From Caulobacter sp. Root655 (GTDB taxonomy: Bacteria > Pseudomonadota > Alphaproteobacteria > Caulobacterales > Caulobacteraceae), in contig NZ_LMHC01000021.1 of NCBI RefSeq assembly GCF_001427665.1, positions 461,934 to 525,933 of the forward strand: a stretch of DNA of 64,000 bases. The letters run 5' to 3'. The notes below the pieces were generated by a model. The model was not told the DNA's origin. It did not search any database and saw only the letters and a program-made list of their open reading frames with translations. This document shows positions 19,184 through 27,767 of the stretch, piece after piece (position 1 is the first letter of the stretch; each line of letters starts with the position of its first letter). A program made the translations under genes and the position numbers.

Positions 19184-21004
19184 ATGAAGTTTGATCGCCG
19201 GCAGTTGTTAAGGGGCGCCGCCGTGATGGGCGCGAGCCTCGCGACCGGGGCTCTCCTGCCGACCTGGGCGCGGAGCGCGACGCCGGGCCTGGTCTCGACC
19301 CTGCCAACGGTGTCGGGCCAGGACATCAAGCTGACCATCGGCCACACGCCGGTGACGATCGACGGCAAGACCAGCCACGCGGTGACCATCAACGGGATGA
19401 CACCCGGCCCGCTGATCCGCCTGAAGGAAGGCCAGACGGTTCGGCTCTCGGTGACCAACACCCTGGACGAGGAGACCTCGATCCACTGGCACGGTCTGCT
19501 GGTGCCCTTCCAGATGGACGGCGTTCCAGGCGTCAGCTTCCCCGGCATTCCGCCCGGCGAAACCTTCGTCTACGAGTTCCCGATCAAGCAGTCGGGCACC
19601 TACTGGTATCACAGCCACTCGGGCCTGCAGGAGGCCGAGGGGCACTACGGCCCCATCGTCATCGAACCGGCGGATGCCGATCCGATCGCCCATGACCGCG
19701 AGCACGTGATCGTGCTCTCCGACTTCAGCTTCATGCACCCCCACCTGATCTTCAGGCGCATGAAGCAGCAGGCCGGGGTGTTCAACTACGACAAGCAGAC
19801 CCTCTCCAGCCTGCTGGCCGGCAAGGACCAGACGCTCCAGGAGCGGATGGAGTGGGGCAAGATGCGCATGGACCCCACCGACATCTCCGACGTCACCGGC
19901 GCGGTGATGACCTTTCTGGTCAACGGCCATGGTCCGGCCGACAACTGGACCGGCCTGTTCACCCCCGGAGAGCGGGTGAGGCTGCGGTTCATCAACGCCG
20001 CCGCCCAGATGATGTTCAACGTTCGCATTCCCGGCCTGAAGATGACGGTCGTGGCCGCCGACGGGCAGGCCGTGCGCCCCATCGAGGTGGACGAGTTCCA
20101 GATCGGCAACGCCGAGACCTACGACATCATCGTCCAGCCGACGCAGGACCAGGCCTTCACGCTCGTGGCCGAGGCCGTCGATCGGTCGGGCATGGGGCGC
20201 GCCACCCTGGCCCCGCGAGCGGGCATGACCGCGCCGGTCCCCCCGCTGCGCGAGCGTCCGCTGGCCACCATGAAGGACATGGGCATGGACATGAGCGCCA
20301 TGCATGGCATGGGCGGCGCCCCGGGCGCGGCGGCGGGCATGGACCACGCCGCCATGGGCCATGACATGGCCGCGATGGCCGCGGCGCCCGGCATGGCCGC
20401 GCCCAAGCCGCGCGGCTCCGACGTCATGGGCGATATGGGCGGCATGAAGATGTCGATGCGCGACCCGCGGAACGCGCCGTGGATCAAGCTTGGTCCCGGC
20501 GTGCAGACGATCACGCCAATGCCCACTGACCGCACCGGGGAACCCGGCCAAGGCCTGGAAAGCGTCGGCCACAGGGTGCTGGTCTACAAGGATCTGCTGG
20601 CCGTCACGCCCAACCCCGACACCCGAACCCCGACCCGCGCCCTGGAGATCCGGCTAACCGGGAACATGGAGCGCTTCATGTGGGGGTTCGACGGTCAAAA
20701 ATTCAGCGACGTCACCCAGCCCTACGCCTTCGAAAAGGGCGAACGGGTACGGGTCACGCTGGTGAACGACACCATGATGGCCCACCCGATCCATCTGCAC
20801 GGCCACTTCTTCGAGCTGACCCATGCGCCGGTCGGCTACGGCCCGCGAAAACACACGGTGATCGTGCTGCCCGGAGGCAAGGTGTCCTGGGACTTCACGG
20901 CCGACCCCGGCGACTGGGCCTTCCACTGCCACATGCTTTACCACATGCACGGCGGCATGTTTCAGGTGTTCAGCGTGCGCCCCCTCAATGGAGGCGCGGC
21001 ATGA
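19184..21004 (+). CDS. copA: Copper resistance multicopper oxidase CopA/PcoA
   Basis: The 606-residue periplasmic multicopper oxidase probably oxidises or binds Cu(I) in copper resistance. It starts MKFDRRQLLRGAA, a twin-arginine signal for folded export. Copper-ligand motifs are HWHG at 101-104, HSHSG at 143-147, HPIHLHGH at 534-541 and HCHMLYHMHGG near 581-591. A methionine- and histidine-rich stretch around residues 365-430 is typical of CopA/PcoA. I chose the ATG at 19184, with AGGA 7 bases upstream, over an in-frame TTG at 19178. Its stop overlaps the copB start by ATGA, so the genes are translationally coupled. Confidence 0.95.
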   Translation: MKFDRRQLLRGAAVMGASLATGALLPTWARSATPGLVSTLPTVSGQDIKLTIGHTPVTIDGKTSHAVTINGMTPGPLIRLKEGQTVRLSVTNTLDEETSIHWHGLLVPFQMDGVPGVSFPGIPPGETFVYEFPIKQSGTYWYHSHSGLQEAEGHYGPIVIEPADADPIAHDREHVIVLSDFSFMHPHLIFRRMKQQAGVFNYDKQTLSSLLAGKDQTLQERMEWGKMRMDPTDISDVTGAVMTFLVNGHGPADNWTGLFTPGERVRLRFINAAAQMMFNVRIPGLKMTVVAADGQAVRPIEVDEFQIGNAETYDIIVQPTQDQAFTLVAEAVDRSGMGRATLAPRAGMTAPVPPLRERPLATMKDMGMDMSAMHGMGGAPGAAAGMDHAAMGHDMAAMAAAPGMAAPKPRGSDVMGDMGGMKMSMRDPRNAPWIKLGPGVQTITPMPTDRTGEPGQGLESVGHRVLVYKDLLAVTPNPDTRTPTRALEIRLTGNMERFMWGFDGQKFSDVTQPYAFEKGERVRVTLVNDTMMAHPIHLHGHFFELTHAPVGYGPRKHTVIVLPGGKVSWDFTADPGDWAFHCHMLYHMHGGMFQVFSVRPLNGGAA

Positions 21005-22035
21005 GCCGGCTCATCCTGATGGGACTGTTTCCGCTGGCCCTGGCCGGGCCGGTCGCCGCCCAGACCGTGGATCATTCTTCGATGCCAGGCATGACCATGC
21101 CGACGGCGCCGACCGAGGAAACCGCCAAGCCCAAGGCCACGGGTCACCAGCATCATGACATGGCCCCCGTCCCAGCGGCGGCGGGTACGGCCACGCCCGA
21201 GGCCAGTGACGCCGATCCGCACGCCGGCCATGACATGCCGGGCATGGATATGAGCGCGCCCGCCGAGGCCGGCCCGACCATCGGAGACCTGGAGGTCCCC
21301 CCGGGGTCGCCGCCGCCTCCGCCAGGCGAGCATGCCGCCGACCGGGTGTTTCCGCCGGCCACGATGGCCGCCGCGCGAGGCTTGTTGCGACGCGAGCACG
21401 GTGGCGCGAGCAGTTCCATGGTCATGGCCAACATCGCCGAGTGGGCGCCCCAATCCGGTAAGGACAGCTATCGCTGGGAAGGCGAGGCCTGGTTCGGCGG
21501 CGACATCCACCGCCTGGTGCTCAAGTCGGAAGGCGAAGGCGTCGTCGGCGGCGGCCTGGATCACGCTGAACTCCAGGCGCTCTATTCCCGTGCGGTCGGT
21601 CCCTATTTCAATCTGCAGGCCGGGGTGCGGCATGATTTCCAGCCCCGCCCCGCCCGCACCTATGCGACCGTCGGGTTCGAGGGGCTGGCGCCCTACTGGT
21701 TCGAGGTGAGCGGCGCGGCCTTCCTGTCCGACAAGGGCGACCTGTCGGGACGGCTGGAAGGGTCCTACGACCAGCGCATCACCCAGCGCCTGATCCTGCA
21801 GCCGCGCGCCGAATTCAACCTCGCCGCGTCGAACGACGTGTCGACCGGCATGGGATCTGGCCTGTCGGACGTCGAGCTGGGCCTGCGGCTTCGCTACGAG
21901 ATCCGCCGTGAGTTCGCCCCCTATATCGGCGTCACCCACGACCGCAAGTTCGGCAAGACCGCTGACTACGCCCGCGCCGCCGGCGAGGATGTCGAGGACA
22001 CCCGCCTGGTGCTCGGCGTTCGCGCCTGGTTCTGA
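21001..22035 (+). CDS. copB: Copper resistance outer-membrane protein CopB
   Basis: The 344-residue product has a signal peptide ending near AQT. A Met/His-rich copper-binding segment (repeated M-P-G-M and H-D-M motifs, residues about 25-95) follows, then a proline-rich linker and a beta-barrel domain ending in RAWF, with terminal Phe as expected for an outer-membrane barrel. CopB works with CopA in copper binding and efflux or sequestration at the outer membrane. The start ATG overlaps the copA stop by four bases. A longer upstream extension of the frame is rejected because it lies inside copA and lacks a signal peptide. Confidence 0.93.
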   Translation: MSRLILMGLFPLALAGPVAAQTVDHSSMPGMTMPTAPTEETAKPKATGHQHHDMAPVPAAAGTATPEASDADPHAGHDMPGMDMSAPAEAGPTIGDLEVPPGSPPPPPGEHAADRVFPPATMAAARGLLRREHGGASSSMVMANIAEWAPQSGKDSYRWEGEAWFGGDIHRLVLKSEGEGVVGGGLDHAELQALYSRAVGPYFNLQAGVRHDFQPRPARTYATVGFEGLAPYWFEVSGAAFLSDKGDLSGRLEGSYDQRITQRLILQPRAEFNLAASNDVSTGMGSGLSDVELGLRLRYEIRREFAPYIGVTHDRKFGKTADYARAAGEDVEDTRLVLGVRAWF

Positions 22036-22273
22036 CCAAGGCCGCCGCGGTCCCCGGCATGCCAATCGGCTCGCCCGGCATGGAAGTACCCGGAGGCCGG
22101 CGTCGAGCCCTGCGCCATCCTGTTGCTGCTGGACGCCAGGGGCGCGACCCGGGTTTTCGCCCGTCACGGCTGACGCCCGCCGCAAACGGGTTCTTCGTTT
22201 CAACGCGAGGGACCAGACCCTCGCCGCGCGTATGATCTGCGAGCGACCGGGCGTCGCACCTTGGAGATATCCG

Positions 22274-22642
22274 ATGACCACCAAGACCATCTCGATCCTC
22301 CTGGCGACAATCGCCGCCGGCAGCCTGATGCTGGTCGCTTCCCAGGCCGCGGCCCACGCCAAGCTGGTGAGCGCCAATCCCGCGCCCGACGCCACGGTCG
22401 CCGCCCCCAGGGCGATCAGCCTGAAGTTCAGCGAGAGGCTCGAACCGAAGTTCTCCGGCTTCGAGATCGCCAAGGCCTCCGGCGGCTCCGTGCCGGTCAA
22501 GACCACGATCGCCAAGGGCGGGGCGGTCATCGACGGCGCCCTGGCCGCGCCGCTCGCGCCTGGCGCCTACACGGTCCGCTGGCACGCGGTCACCGCCGAC
22601 GCCCACCGCATGAACGGCGTCTACAACTTCACGGTCCGCTAG
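22274..22642 (+). CDS. copC: Periplasmic copper-binding protein CopC
   Basis: The 122-residue product has a cleavable signal peptide ending AAA, so the mature protein begins with His, the first copper ligand in CopC. It continues AKLVSANPAPD and ends in a G-A-Y-T-V-R-W-H-A-V-T-A-D-x-H motif, the hallmark of the CopC beta-sandwich. CopC carries copper in the periplasm and usually pairs with CopD, whose gene starts four bases after this stop. GGAG lies 7 bases upstream of the chosen ATG. A 238-base spacer separates it from copB and may hold its own control site, though I see none clearly. Confidence 0.93.
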   Translation: MTTKTISILLATIAAGSLMLVASQAAAHAKLVSANPAPDATVAAPRAISLKFSERLEPKFSGFEIAKASGGSVPVKTTIAKGGAVIDGALAAPLAPGAYTVRWHAVTADAHRMNGVYNFTVR

Positions 22643-22646
22643 GGCG

Positions 22647-23573
22647 ATGACCGAGCTGCTCGTCGTCCTGGCGCGCCTCGTCCAATATGCCGGGGCGGCG
22701 ACGCTGTTTGGCGCGCCGCTATTCTACCTCTACGGCTTGCCCGCCGAAGGCCCCGGCGCGGCGCGGTCCAGCGCCGGGACCCGGGGGCTGGTCGTGGTCG
22801 CCGGGCTGCTGACGGCGATCGGCTGCGGCCTCGCGCTGCTGGCGCAAACGGCGATGATGACCGGCGCGCTCGCCGACGCCCTCGACCCGCAAGCCCTGAC
22901 GATGGTGGCGACCGGCACCCAGTTCGGCGTCTCGGTCCTGAGCCGGGCGACCGCGAGCCTCGCGGTCCTGGCCCTCGCCACGATCCTGCGCTCGACCAGT
23001 CTCTGGCGCGCCGCCGCCGCGCTGGGCGCGGTGGCCCTGGCCAGCTTCGCCTGGAGCGGGCACGGCGCCGACGGCGAAGGCGCGGCCGGGCTGTTCAGGC
23101 TGGCCGCCGACATCGTCCACCTTCTGGCCGCCGGGGTCTGGCTCGGAGCGCTGGCCGCCCTGCTCCTTCTGGTGCTGGTCGCGCGGCAGGCCGAGGCCGC
23201 CGGCGTGCGCGCGCTCCATCGGGCGCTGGAGGGGTTTTCCGGCGTTGGCGCCCTGGTCGTGGCGACGCTTGTCCTGACGGGGTTGGTCAACAGCTGGTTC
23301 CTCGTCGGGCCTGACCACGTCATGGCGGCGGTCTCGACCGCCTGGGGCGTCGTGCTCCTGGCCAAGCTCTGCGTCTTCGCGCTGATGCTGGGCCTGGCCG
23401 CGCTCAATCGCTTCGTGCTGACGCCCAGACTGAAGCAGGCGCTCGCCGGCCTCGACCCCGCTTCGGCCCTGGCGGCCCTGAGGCGAAGCCTCGTCGTGGA
23501 ATCGGCCGCCGGCCTTTCGGTCGTGGTCCTGGTCAGCTGGCTGGGGACGCTGGCCCCGCCGGCGGCGCTCTGA
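22647..23573 (+). CDS. copD: Copper resistance membrane protein CopD
   Basis: The 308-residue product is almost entirely hydrophobic, with about eight predicted transmembrane segments. It fits the CopD/PcoD family that moves copper across the inner membrane together with CopC. Useful features are the W-S-G-H-G-A motif near residue 130 and the H-L-L-A-A-G-V-W-L-G-A-L segment, both common in this family. It follows copC after four bases and is the last structural gene of the copper operon. Confidence 0.9.
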   Translation: MTELLVVLARLVQYAGAATLFGAPLFYLYGLPAEGPGAARSSAGTRGLVVVAGLLTAIGCGLALLAQTAMMTGALADALDPQALTMVATGTQFGVSVLSRATASLAVLALATILRSTSLWRAAAALGAVALASFAWSGHGADGEGAAGLFRLAADIVHLLAAGVWLGALAALLLLVLVARQAEAAGVRALHRALEGFSGVGALVVATLVLTGLVNSWFLVGPDHVMAAVSTAWGVVLLAKLCVFALMLGLAALNRFVLTPRLKQALAGLDPASALAALRRSLVVESAAGLSVVVLVSWLGTLAPPAAL

Positions 23574-23887
23574 CCATGGCGGACCACAGGTCCTTCCGTC
23601 GTCAATGCCCGATGACGCTCCCCATCGGCGCGGGTCGGGCAGTCGGGGCGCTCGTCGTCTGCGCAGCCCCGGGAGAGTTCGCGCAAGGTGTCGGCCATGG
23701 CCCGTATCTCGGCGGCCTTCGCTCCAGCGCCCGCACATGCCCGTAGGTTCCAATCACAGGAAGGTTCAAGGCAGGGCGCGCCGAAAGCCCCGGCGCGTCC
23801 CCGGTCGATTGTGCGGCCAAGACTTGCGGGATCGGGGGGTTCTGCCGCGTATAGTCGGCGGGACATCTGCTGGACGAAGGGCCGAAC
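23574..23887. other. Spacer between copD and the anti-sigma gene
   Basis: 314 bases. On the minus strand it contains a frameshifted MerR-type regulator remnant, listed separately. The rest presumably carries the promoter of the cnrYXH-like genes. Nothing else is evident. Confidence 0.5.
23630..23757 (-). pseudogene. Frameshifted C-terminal remnant of a MerR-type copper regulator
   Basis: The minus strand encodes AKAAEIRAMADTLRELSRG followed by CADDERPDCP. This matches the dimerisation-helix end and metal-binding loop of CueR/HmrR-type regulators, with the two cysteines in the C-x7-C spacing used for Cu(I). Just upstream, GHVRALE, which should precede AKAAEI directly, is in another frame. The two frames share one base at 23722, so one base seems lost. 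The DNA-binding N-terminus is missing. It is therefore a decayed fragment next to the copper operon it may once have controlled. The identification rests on motif resemblance only. Confidence 0.65.
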
Positions 23888-24181
23888 ATGACCTTGAACA
23901 TCGATGACCTCGTCGAGCGGTTGGCGGCGCAGCCGCTTGACCGCTCGCTGGACGGTCTGGAACTGGAGGTTTCGCGAGGCATCGCGCGCCGCCGCGCCGA
24001 CCTGAACACCGGCTCCGCCCTGGCTCCGGTCCGGGTTGCCTCCATCGGCCTGGCCTTGGCCATGGGCGTGACGGCCGGCGGCCTGGCCGCGACCACCACG
24101 GCCTCGGCGCCCCAACAGTTCAGCACGTTCTCGGTTTCGGCCCACCTGGCGCCGTCGACCCTGCTCGAGGGCGAAGAGTGA
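23888..24181 (+). CDS. CnrY-like anti-sigma factor, single-pass membrane protein
   Basis: The 97-residue protein has a short cytoplasmic N-terminus with a conserved L-E-x-x-V-x-R-G-I-x-R-R-R pattern. One transmembrane segment follows at about residues 47-68, then a short periplasmic tail. Size, topology and position before a CnrX-like sensor and an ECF sigma factor fit CnrY/NccY, which holds the sigma factor at the membrane until metal is sensed. Its sequence is not well conserved, so context carries much of the weight. Its stop overlaps the next start by GTGA. Confidence 0.65.
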   Translation: MTLNIDDLVERLAAQPLDRSLDGLELEVSRGIARRRADLNTGSALAPVRVASIGLALAMGVTAGGLAATTTASAPQQFSTFSVSAHLAPSTLLEGEE

Positions 24182-24618
24182 GTATCACCCGCGGCATCGT
24201 CCTGACCCTGGTGCTTTCGACGCTGGCCGCGGCGATCGGAGCCTGGGGCGGCGGCCAGTATGTGGTGCGGCGCATGCACCACGCCGCCCCGCTCCACCAG
24301 ATGGTCCACCAAAAGCTGGACCTGACCCCGGACCAGGAGCGGCGGATCGATGGGCTCGAACGCGACTACGCGGCCAAGCGCAAGGCGCGCGAAGCGGAGA
24401 TGCGCGCCGCCAACGCCGAACTGGCCCAGGCCATCCAGGAGCAGCACAGCTACACGCCCAAGGTCCAGGCGGCGATCGATCGCTTCCACATGGCGATGGG
24501 CGCGCTGCAGAAGGAAAGCATCCAGCACGTCATCGCCATGCGCGGCGTACTGACCCCGCAGCAGGCCGCCCGCTTCGACGATACGGTCGTCAAGAACCTC
24601 ACCGAACAGGCCCAGTGA
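24178..24618 (+). CDS. CnrX-like periplasmic metal sensor
   Basis: The 146-residue protein has an N-terminal membrane anchor (residues about 5-22) and a helical periplasmic domain with D-L-T-P-D-Q-E and L-T-P-Q-Q motifs, as in the Spy/CpxP/CnrX group. His and Met residues near the anchor (MHHAAPLHQMVHQ) and near the C-terminus (HMAMG, QHVIAM) could bind metal. In Cnr systems CnrX senses nickel, cobalt or copper and controls CnrY. The start is GTG at 24178, overlapping the previous stop. The copper operon upstream suggests the signal is copper, which is inferred. Confidence 0.75.
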   Translation: MSITRGIVLTLVLSTLAAAIGAWGGGQYVVRRMHHAAPLHQMVHQKLDLTPDQERRIDGLERDYAAKRKAREAEMRAANAELAQAIQEQHSYTPKVQAAIDRFHMAMGALQKESIQHVIAMRGVLTPQQAARFDDTVVKNLTEQAQ

Positions 24619-25166
24619 TCGCGAGCGCCCCGAGCGACGAAGCGCTCGCGGCCTTGGCCGCGGGGGGTGACGAGCGAGCGTTCTCGCAACTGGTCGCTCG
24701 CCACAAGGAGGGCCTCTATCGCTTGCTGCGCCGCTATACCGGCGACAGCGACGAGGCCTACGAGGCCGTCCACGAGGCCTTCATCGCCGCCTGGGCCGCG
24801 CTGGGCCGCTACGACACGGCGCGGTCGTTCGGCCCCTGGCTACGGACCATCGCCATCAACAAGGCGCGCGATCGCGGTCGCCGGATGGCCGTTCGCCGCT
24901 TCTTCTTCGGCGGCGGCGAGGACGATCTGGCCTCGGCGATCGATCCTGGCCAAGCGGCCGACGATGCCTTGCAGCAGCGCCAGGCCATGGGCCTTCTCGA
25001 CCAGGCGGTCGCCCGGCTGCCAGACGCCTTGAAGGCGCCGCTGCTGCTGACCGCCTTCGAGGGCCTGTCCCACCACGAGGCCGCCGCGATCCTCGGCATC
25101 TCGGCCAAGTCGATCGAAACGCGGGTCTATCGCGCCCGCAAGGCCCTGGCTGCTTCTCGGACGTGA
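24615..25166 (+). CDS. ECF sigma factor, CnrH-like
   Basis: The 183-residue product has an N-terminal sigma region 2 (FSQLVARHKEGLYRLLRRYTG, then D-E-A-Y-E-A-V-H-E-A-F) and a C-terminal region 4 with helix-turn-helix SHHEAAAILGISAKSIETRV. There is no extra C-terminal domain, so it is a simple ECF sigma factor. It is translationally coupled to the sensor gene (GTG start at 24615 overlapping TGA), completing a CnrYXH-type set. It would direct RNA polymerase to the copper genes once the anti-sigma releases it. That target is inferred from position. Confidence 0.88.
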   Translation: MIASAPSDEALAALAAGGDERAFSQLVARHKEGLYRLLRRYTGDSDEAYEAVHEAFIAAWAALGRYDTARSFGPWLRTIAINKARDRGRRMAVRRFFFGGGEDDLASAIDPGQAADDALQQRQAMGLLDQAVARLPDALKAPLLLTAFEGLSHHEAAAILGISAKSIETRVYRARKALAASRT

Positions 25167-25487
25167 TTCCTCCCCGAGAGCGGGGCGCCGGCTGACCGGC
25201 GCCGACATTCACGAAGAACCTGATGCGGGTCTTCTCGCCCTCGGAAACCGGCAGCGTCGGACGCGGTTGGAAGGCGTAGTCGATCAGTCCACCGTCACGT
25301 TTGCGCCAACAGCGGACATTTAGTTTCGGCGCGACGAATGTCCGCCATGGGGGTCGCAAACAATCATCAGCCCAGCTCCGGACTCGAGGCCAGGATCGAG
25401 ACGTGGGACATGGAAGCGTTGGTGGATTCCATCGACGCCGGAACTGAAGCACGATGGGTTGTTTCAAGCTGCAGAGGATCGACGACC
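25167..25487. other. Intergenic region after sigma gene, with GC-rich hairpin
   Basis: 321 bases. A perfect hairpin, GGCGCCGG-CTGA-CCGGCGCC, at 25184-25203 lies 17 bases after the sigma gene stop. It may end or protect that transcript, although no T-run follows. The minus strand at about 25185-25320 reads as protein-like sequence (DGGLIDYAFQPRP, then KTRIRFFVNVG) with no start or full domain, perhaps an eroded gene end. The AraC-type gene promoter should lie at the right end. Confidence 0.4.
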
Positions 25488-26162
25488 ATGGTCCAAAAAC
25501 ACACGAGCCGGCGATCCTCGCACCCTTGGATCGACACGGTATGGCAGACGGTTTGCCTCAGTGACGGGCTGTATTCGGCGACACCCGACGGCTCGTGGGA
25601 CTTGATCCGCAGCATCGCGCCGGACGGCGAATCCATGGTGTTTCTGAGTGGGCAGGCCATCGAGCCCGTCGAGGTGCCGTATCAGGACGGGGAGAGCTCG
25701 GTCGTCATCTCCTTCTCCGCCCATGTCTATCTCGCGCAGGACAGACAGCCGCGGGTCGGCCCCGAGATCCGGATACTGCCGGTGCGGGACGGGATGTTCG
25801 TGCTGGACGGCGTGGACCTGCCGTTGCCCACCTTCGAGAACGTCGAGCCGTTGGTCGACGCCATGATCGCGGCCGGCCTGCTGCTCTCCAACGACCTGGT
25901 CGCCAGGGCCTTCAGCGAAGCCCCGAAGGCCGCCTCCCCGCGCTCGGTGCAGCAGCATTTCAAGCAGACAACGGGGATCACCCAGAAGAGTTTTCAGATG
26001 ATCCGCCGCGCGCAGGAAGCCGTGCGGCGGCTGAAGGCCGGTGAAGTTCCGGCCGGGGTGGCGGTTGATCTGGGCTATACGGACCAGCCGCACATGATCA
26101 AGTCCATCAAGAAAATCATGGGTGCTCTGCCTTCGAATCTCGACGCGGTTCACAAGATCTGA
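25488..26162 (+). CDS. AraC-family transcriptional regulator
   Basis: The 224-residue product carries a C-terminal AraC-type domain. The first helix-turn-helix is around SPRSVQQHFKQTTGITQKSF, and the second is around AGVAVDLGYTDQPHMIKSIKKIMG, the diagnostic G-Y-x-D-Q-x-H pattern. The N-terminal half is a probable ligand-sensing beta domain of the kind seen in regulators of small-molecule response; I cannot name its ligand. I chose the ATG at 25488, with AGAGGA about 9 bases upstream. The frame extends upstream to 25338 but the added residues look non-coding. It converges with the epoxide hydrolase gene, whose regulation by it is possible but unproven. Confidence 0.82.
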   Translation: MVQKHTSRRSSHPWIDTVWQTVCLSDGLYSATPDGSWDLIRSIAPDGESMVFLSGQAIEPVEVPYQDGESSVVISFSAHVYLAQDRQPRVGPEIRILPVRDGMFVLDGVDLPLPTFENVEPLVDAMIAAGLLLSNDLVARAFSEAPKAASPRSVQQHFKQTTGITQKSFQMIRRAQEAVRRLKAGEVPAGVAVDLGYTDQPHMIKSIKKIMGALPSNLDAVHKI

Positions 26163-26208
26163 CCGCCGAGCGAGGTCGCGCTCGGCGGTCGTGACGCGAA
26201 CCCGTGAT

Positions 26209-27420
26209 CTACTGGGTCAGCAAGGCGGCGAAGGCCTTGATGTCCTGGGTATAGAATTGGGGATCTTCCCACGCCGCGAAGTGGCCCGCCTTTTCCATGT
26301 CGTGGAACTGCACGACATTGCCGGCGGTCTGCCGGTCCGCCCATTCGCGGGGCAGGCGCACCCCGCCGGGGATCGGCGCCTCGGTCGCCACCGCGACCGG
26401 AACCTTGTTGTTCTCGCCCTTGATCGTCGGCGCGTGCATGGCGTTCTGATTGTAGATGCGGAAGGACGACGCGGCCGTCTCCGTCAGCCAGTAGATCATG
26501 ATGTTGGTCAGAAGGTCGTCGCGGCCGAACCGTGCGTCCGCCTCGTCGCCGACCCCCATGCCGGCCATGAAGCTCATGATCCAGGCGGCCAGCCCGACCG
26601 GCGAGTCGTTCATGGCGAAGGCCAGGCTTTGCGGCTTCGTCGCCTGCACGAGGTTGAAGGCGCCGTGGGCGAAGAACCATTGCTGGATGGCGCCGGCATA
26701 GGCCTGCTCGGGCCCGCTGAGGACGGTGAAGTCGGTGGTGTGGTCGGGATAGCCGACGTCGGTGAGGTGGATGCCCAGCAGCTTTTCCGGATGGCGCTGG
26801 GTCAGCGACATGGCGATGACCGCGCCCAGATCGCCGCCCGCGACGATGAAACGCTCGTGGCCCAGCACGTCGCCCATGAGTTGGGCGAAGATGTCGGCGG
26901 TCTGATCGACAGGAAGCGCCGTCCGGCCCGAGAAGCCGCTGCCGGGGATGGACGGCACGACGACGTGGAAGTCCTCGGCCAGCGCGTCGATGACCTTGTG
27001 ATAACGATAGAAGCTGTCTGGCCAGCCATGCAGCAGCAGCAGCGCGGGGGCGTCCTTCTTCTTGGAGGGCTTGTGGACGAAGTGCAGGTCGATCTGATCG
27101 ATCTTGACCTTGTAGTTCGGCATGGCGTTCAGGCGCGCCTCGGCCTTGCGCCAGTCGTACTGGTTCAGCCAGTAGTCGGTCAGCGATTTCATGTAGCCGA
27201 GATTGGTTCCGAACATCCAAGCCGCGTCGGCGGGCTCGTCGGGCCAGCGCGTGTGCTGAAGGCGCGATTTCAGATCGGCCAGTTGCGCATCCGAAAAGGC
27301 GATCTTGAAGGGCGTCGGCTGTTCCATGGTGTGGCTTTCCTTCGAGCGTGCGGGTTGGGTGACAAGGCTGCTCAGAAGGCTCGCCGCGAGGATGTTCTTG
27401 CCAAATTCGCGCCGGTTCAT
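26209..27420 (-). CDS. Exported epoxide hydrolase (alpha/beta hydrolase with EHN domain)
   Basis: The 403-residue product begins MNRREFGKNILA, a twin-arginine-like export signal. It then has the epoxide hydrolase N-terminal domain (residues about 35-140) and an alpha/beta-hydrolase core. HGWPDS forms the oxyanion region, AGGDLGAVIA carries the presumed nucleophilic Asp, and AGHFAAWEDP near the end carries the catalytic His. The family opens epoxides to diols through an Asp-ester intermediate, and relatives include juvenile-hormone-type hydrolases. Substrate is unknown. It ends 46 bases from the end of the convergent AraC-type gene. An export signal is unusual for the family, so a periplasmic location is inferred. 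Confidence 0.88.
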   Translation of the reverse strand: MNRREFGKNILAASLLSSLVTQPARSKESHTMEQPTPFKIAFSDAQLADLKSRLQHTRWPDEPADAAWMFGTNLGYMKSLTDYWLNQYDWRKAEARLNAMPNYKVKIDQIDLHFVHKPSKKKDAPALLLLHGWPDSFYRYHKVIDALAEDFHVVVPSIPGSGFSGRTALPVDQTADIFAQLMGDVLGHERFIVAGGDLGAVIAMSLTQRHPEKLLGIHLTDVGYPDHTTDFTVLSGPEQAYAGAIQQWFFAHGAFNLVQATKPQSLAFAMNDSPVGLAAWIMSFMAGMGVGDEADARFGRDDLLTNIMIYWLTETAASSFRIYNQNAMHAPTIKGENNKVPVAVATEAPIPGGVRLPREWADRQTAGNVVQFHDMEKAGHFAAWEDPQFYTQDIKAFAALLTQ

Positions 27421-27767
27421 GGCCCTGGCTCCCTGTCTTGATTGACTGAGATCAGGCTATCGGCGCGCGCCCGGCGCGAATTGTAAGAAAGCGAAAATCG
27501 CTCCCGGCGGTGGCGAACCGGGGAAGCAAGCGGAGCGGCCGGTTTCCCTCGCCGCTTCAATCTGACAAATAGGCGCGTCGCCTGGAACCTTGCCGAAGTG
27601 GAAGCGTGGATCGAACAACGCCGGCAGGCGTCCCTGGCCGTATCCAGCCCTTCGACGAAGGTGTCTCGGAATGGCCTCAAAAGCGCTAGCGCTTCGGTGG
27701 CCTTTCCGGTTTGAAACCGCCGATTGCCCGTCTTTCTACGTAACGGCGCCACGTTGCGTAGTCGGCT
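27421..27767. other. Intergenic region holding an AlpA-like remnant
   Basis: 347 bases between the epoxide hydrolase start and the FGE stop. It contains the plus-strand AlpA-like fragment listed separately and, inside that fragment, the 14-base perfect palindrome AAGCGCTAGCGCTT near 27680-27694. The epoxide hydrolase promoter should lie at the left end. Confidence 0.5.
27541..27714 (+). pseudogene. C-terminal remnant of an AlpA-family phage regulator
   Basis: The plus strand reads GFPRRFNLTNRRVAWNLAEVE followed by AWIEQRRQA and a stop at 27712-27714. F-P-R-x-x-x-L, R-x-V-A-W and E-V-x-A-W-I form the recognisable second half of AlpA/prophage CP4-57-type excisionase regulators. The helix-turn-helix half is missing and there is no start codon upstream in frame with a credible N-terminus, so this is a fragment. 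It suggests that an integrated element once lay here or nearby. Motif-based call. Confidence 0.55.

Noticed and set aside
19208..20572. Long minus-strand frame opposite copA
   Set aside because: Antisense shadow; the plus strand encodes all copper-ligand motifs of CopA.
25184..25203. Hairpin after the ECF sigma gene as a standard terminator
   Set aside because: Strong stem but no T-run on either side, so I recorded it only as a hairpin in the spacer.
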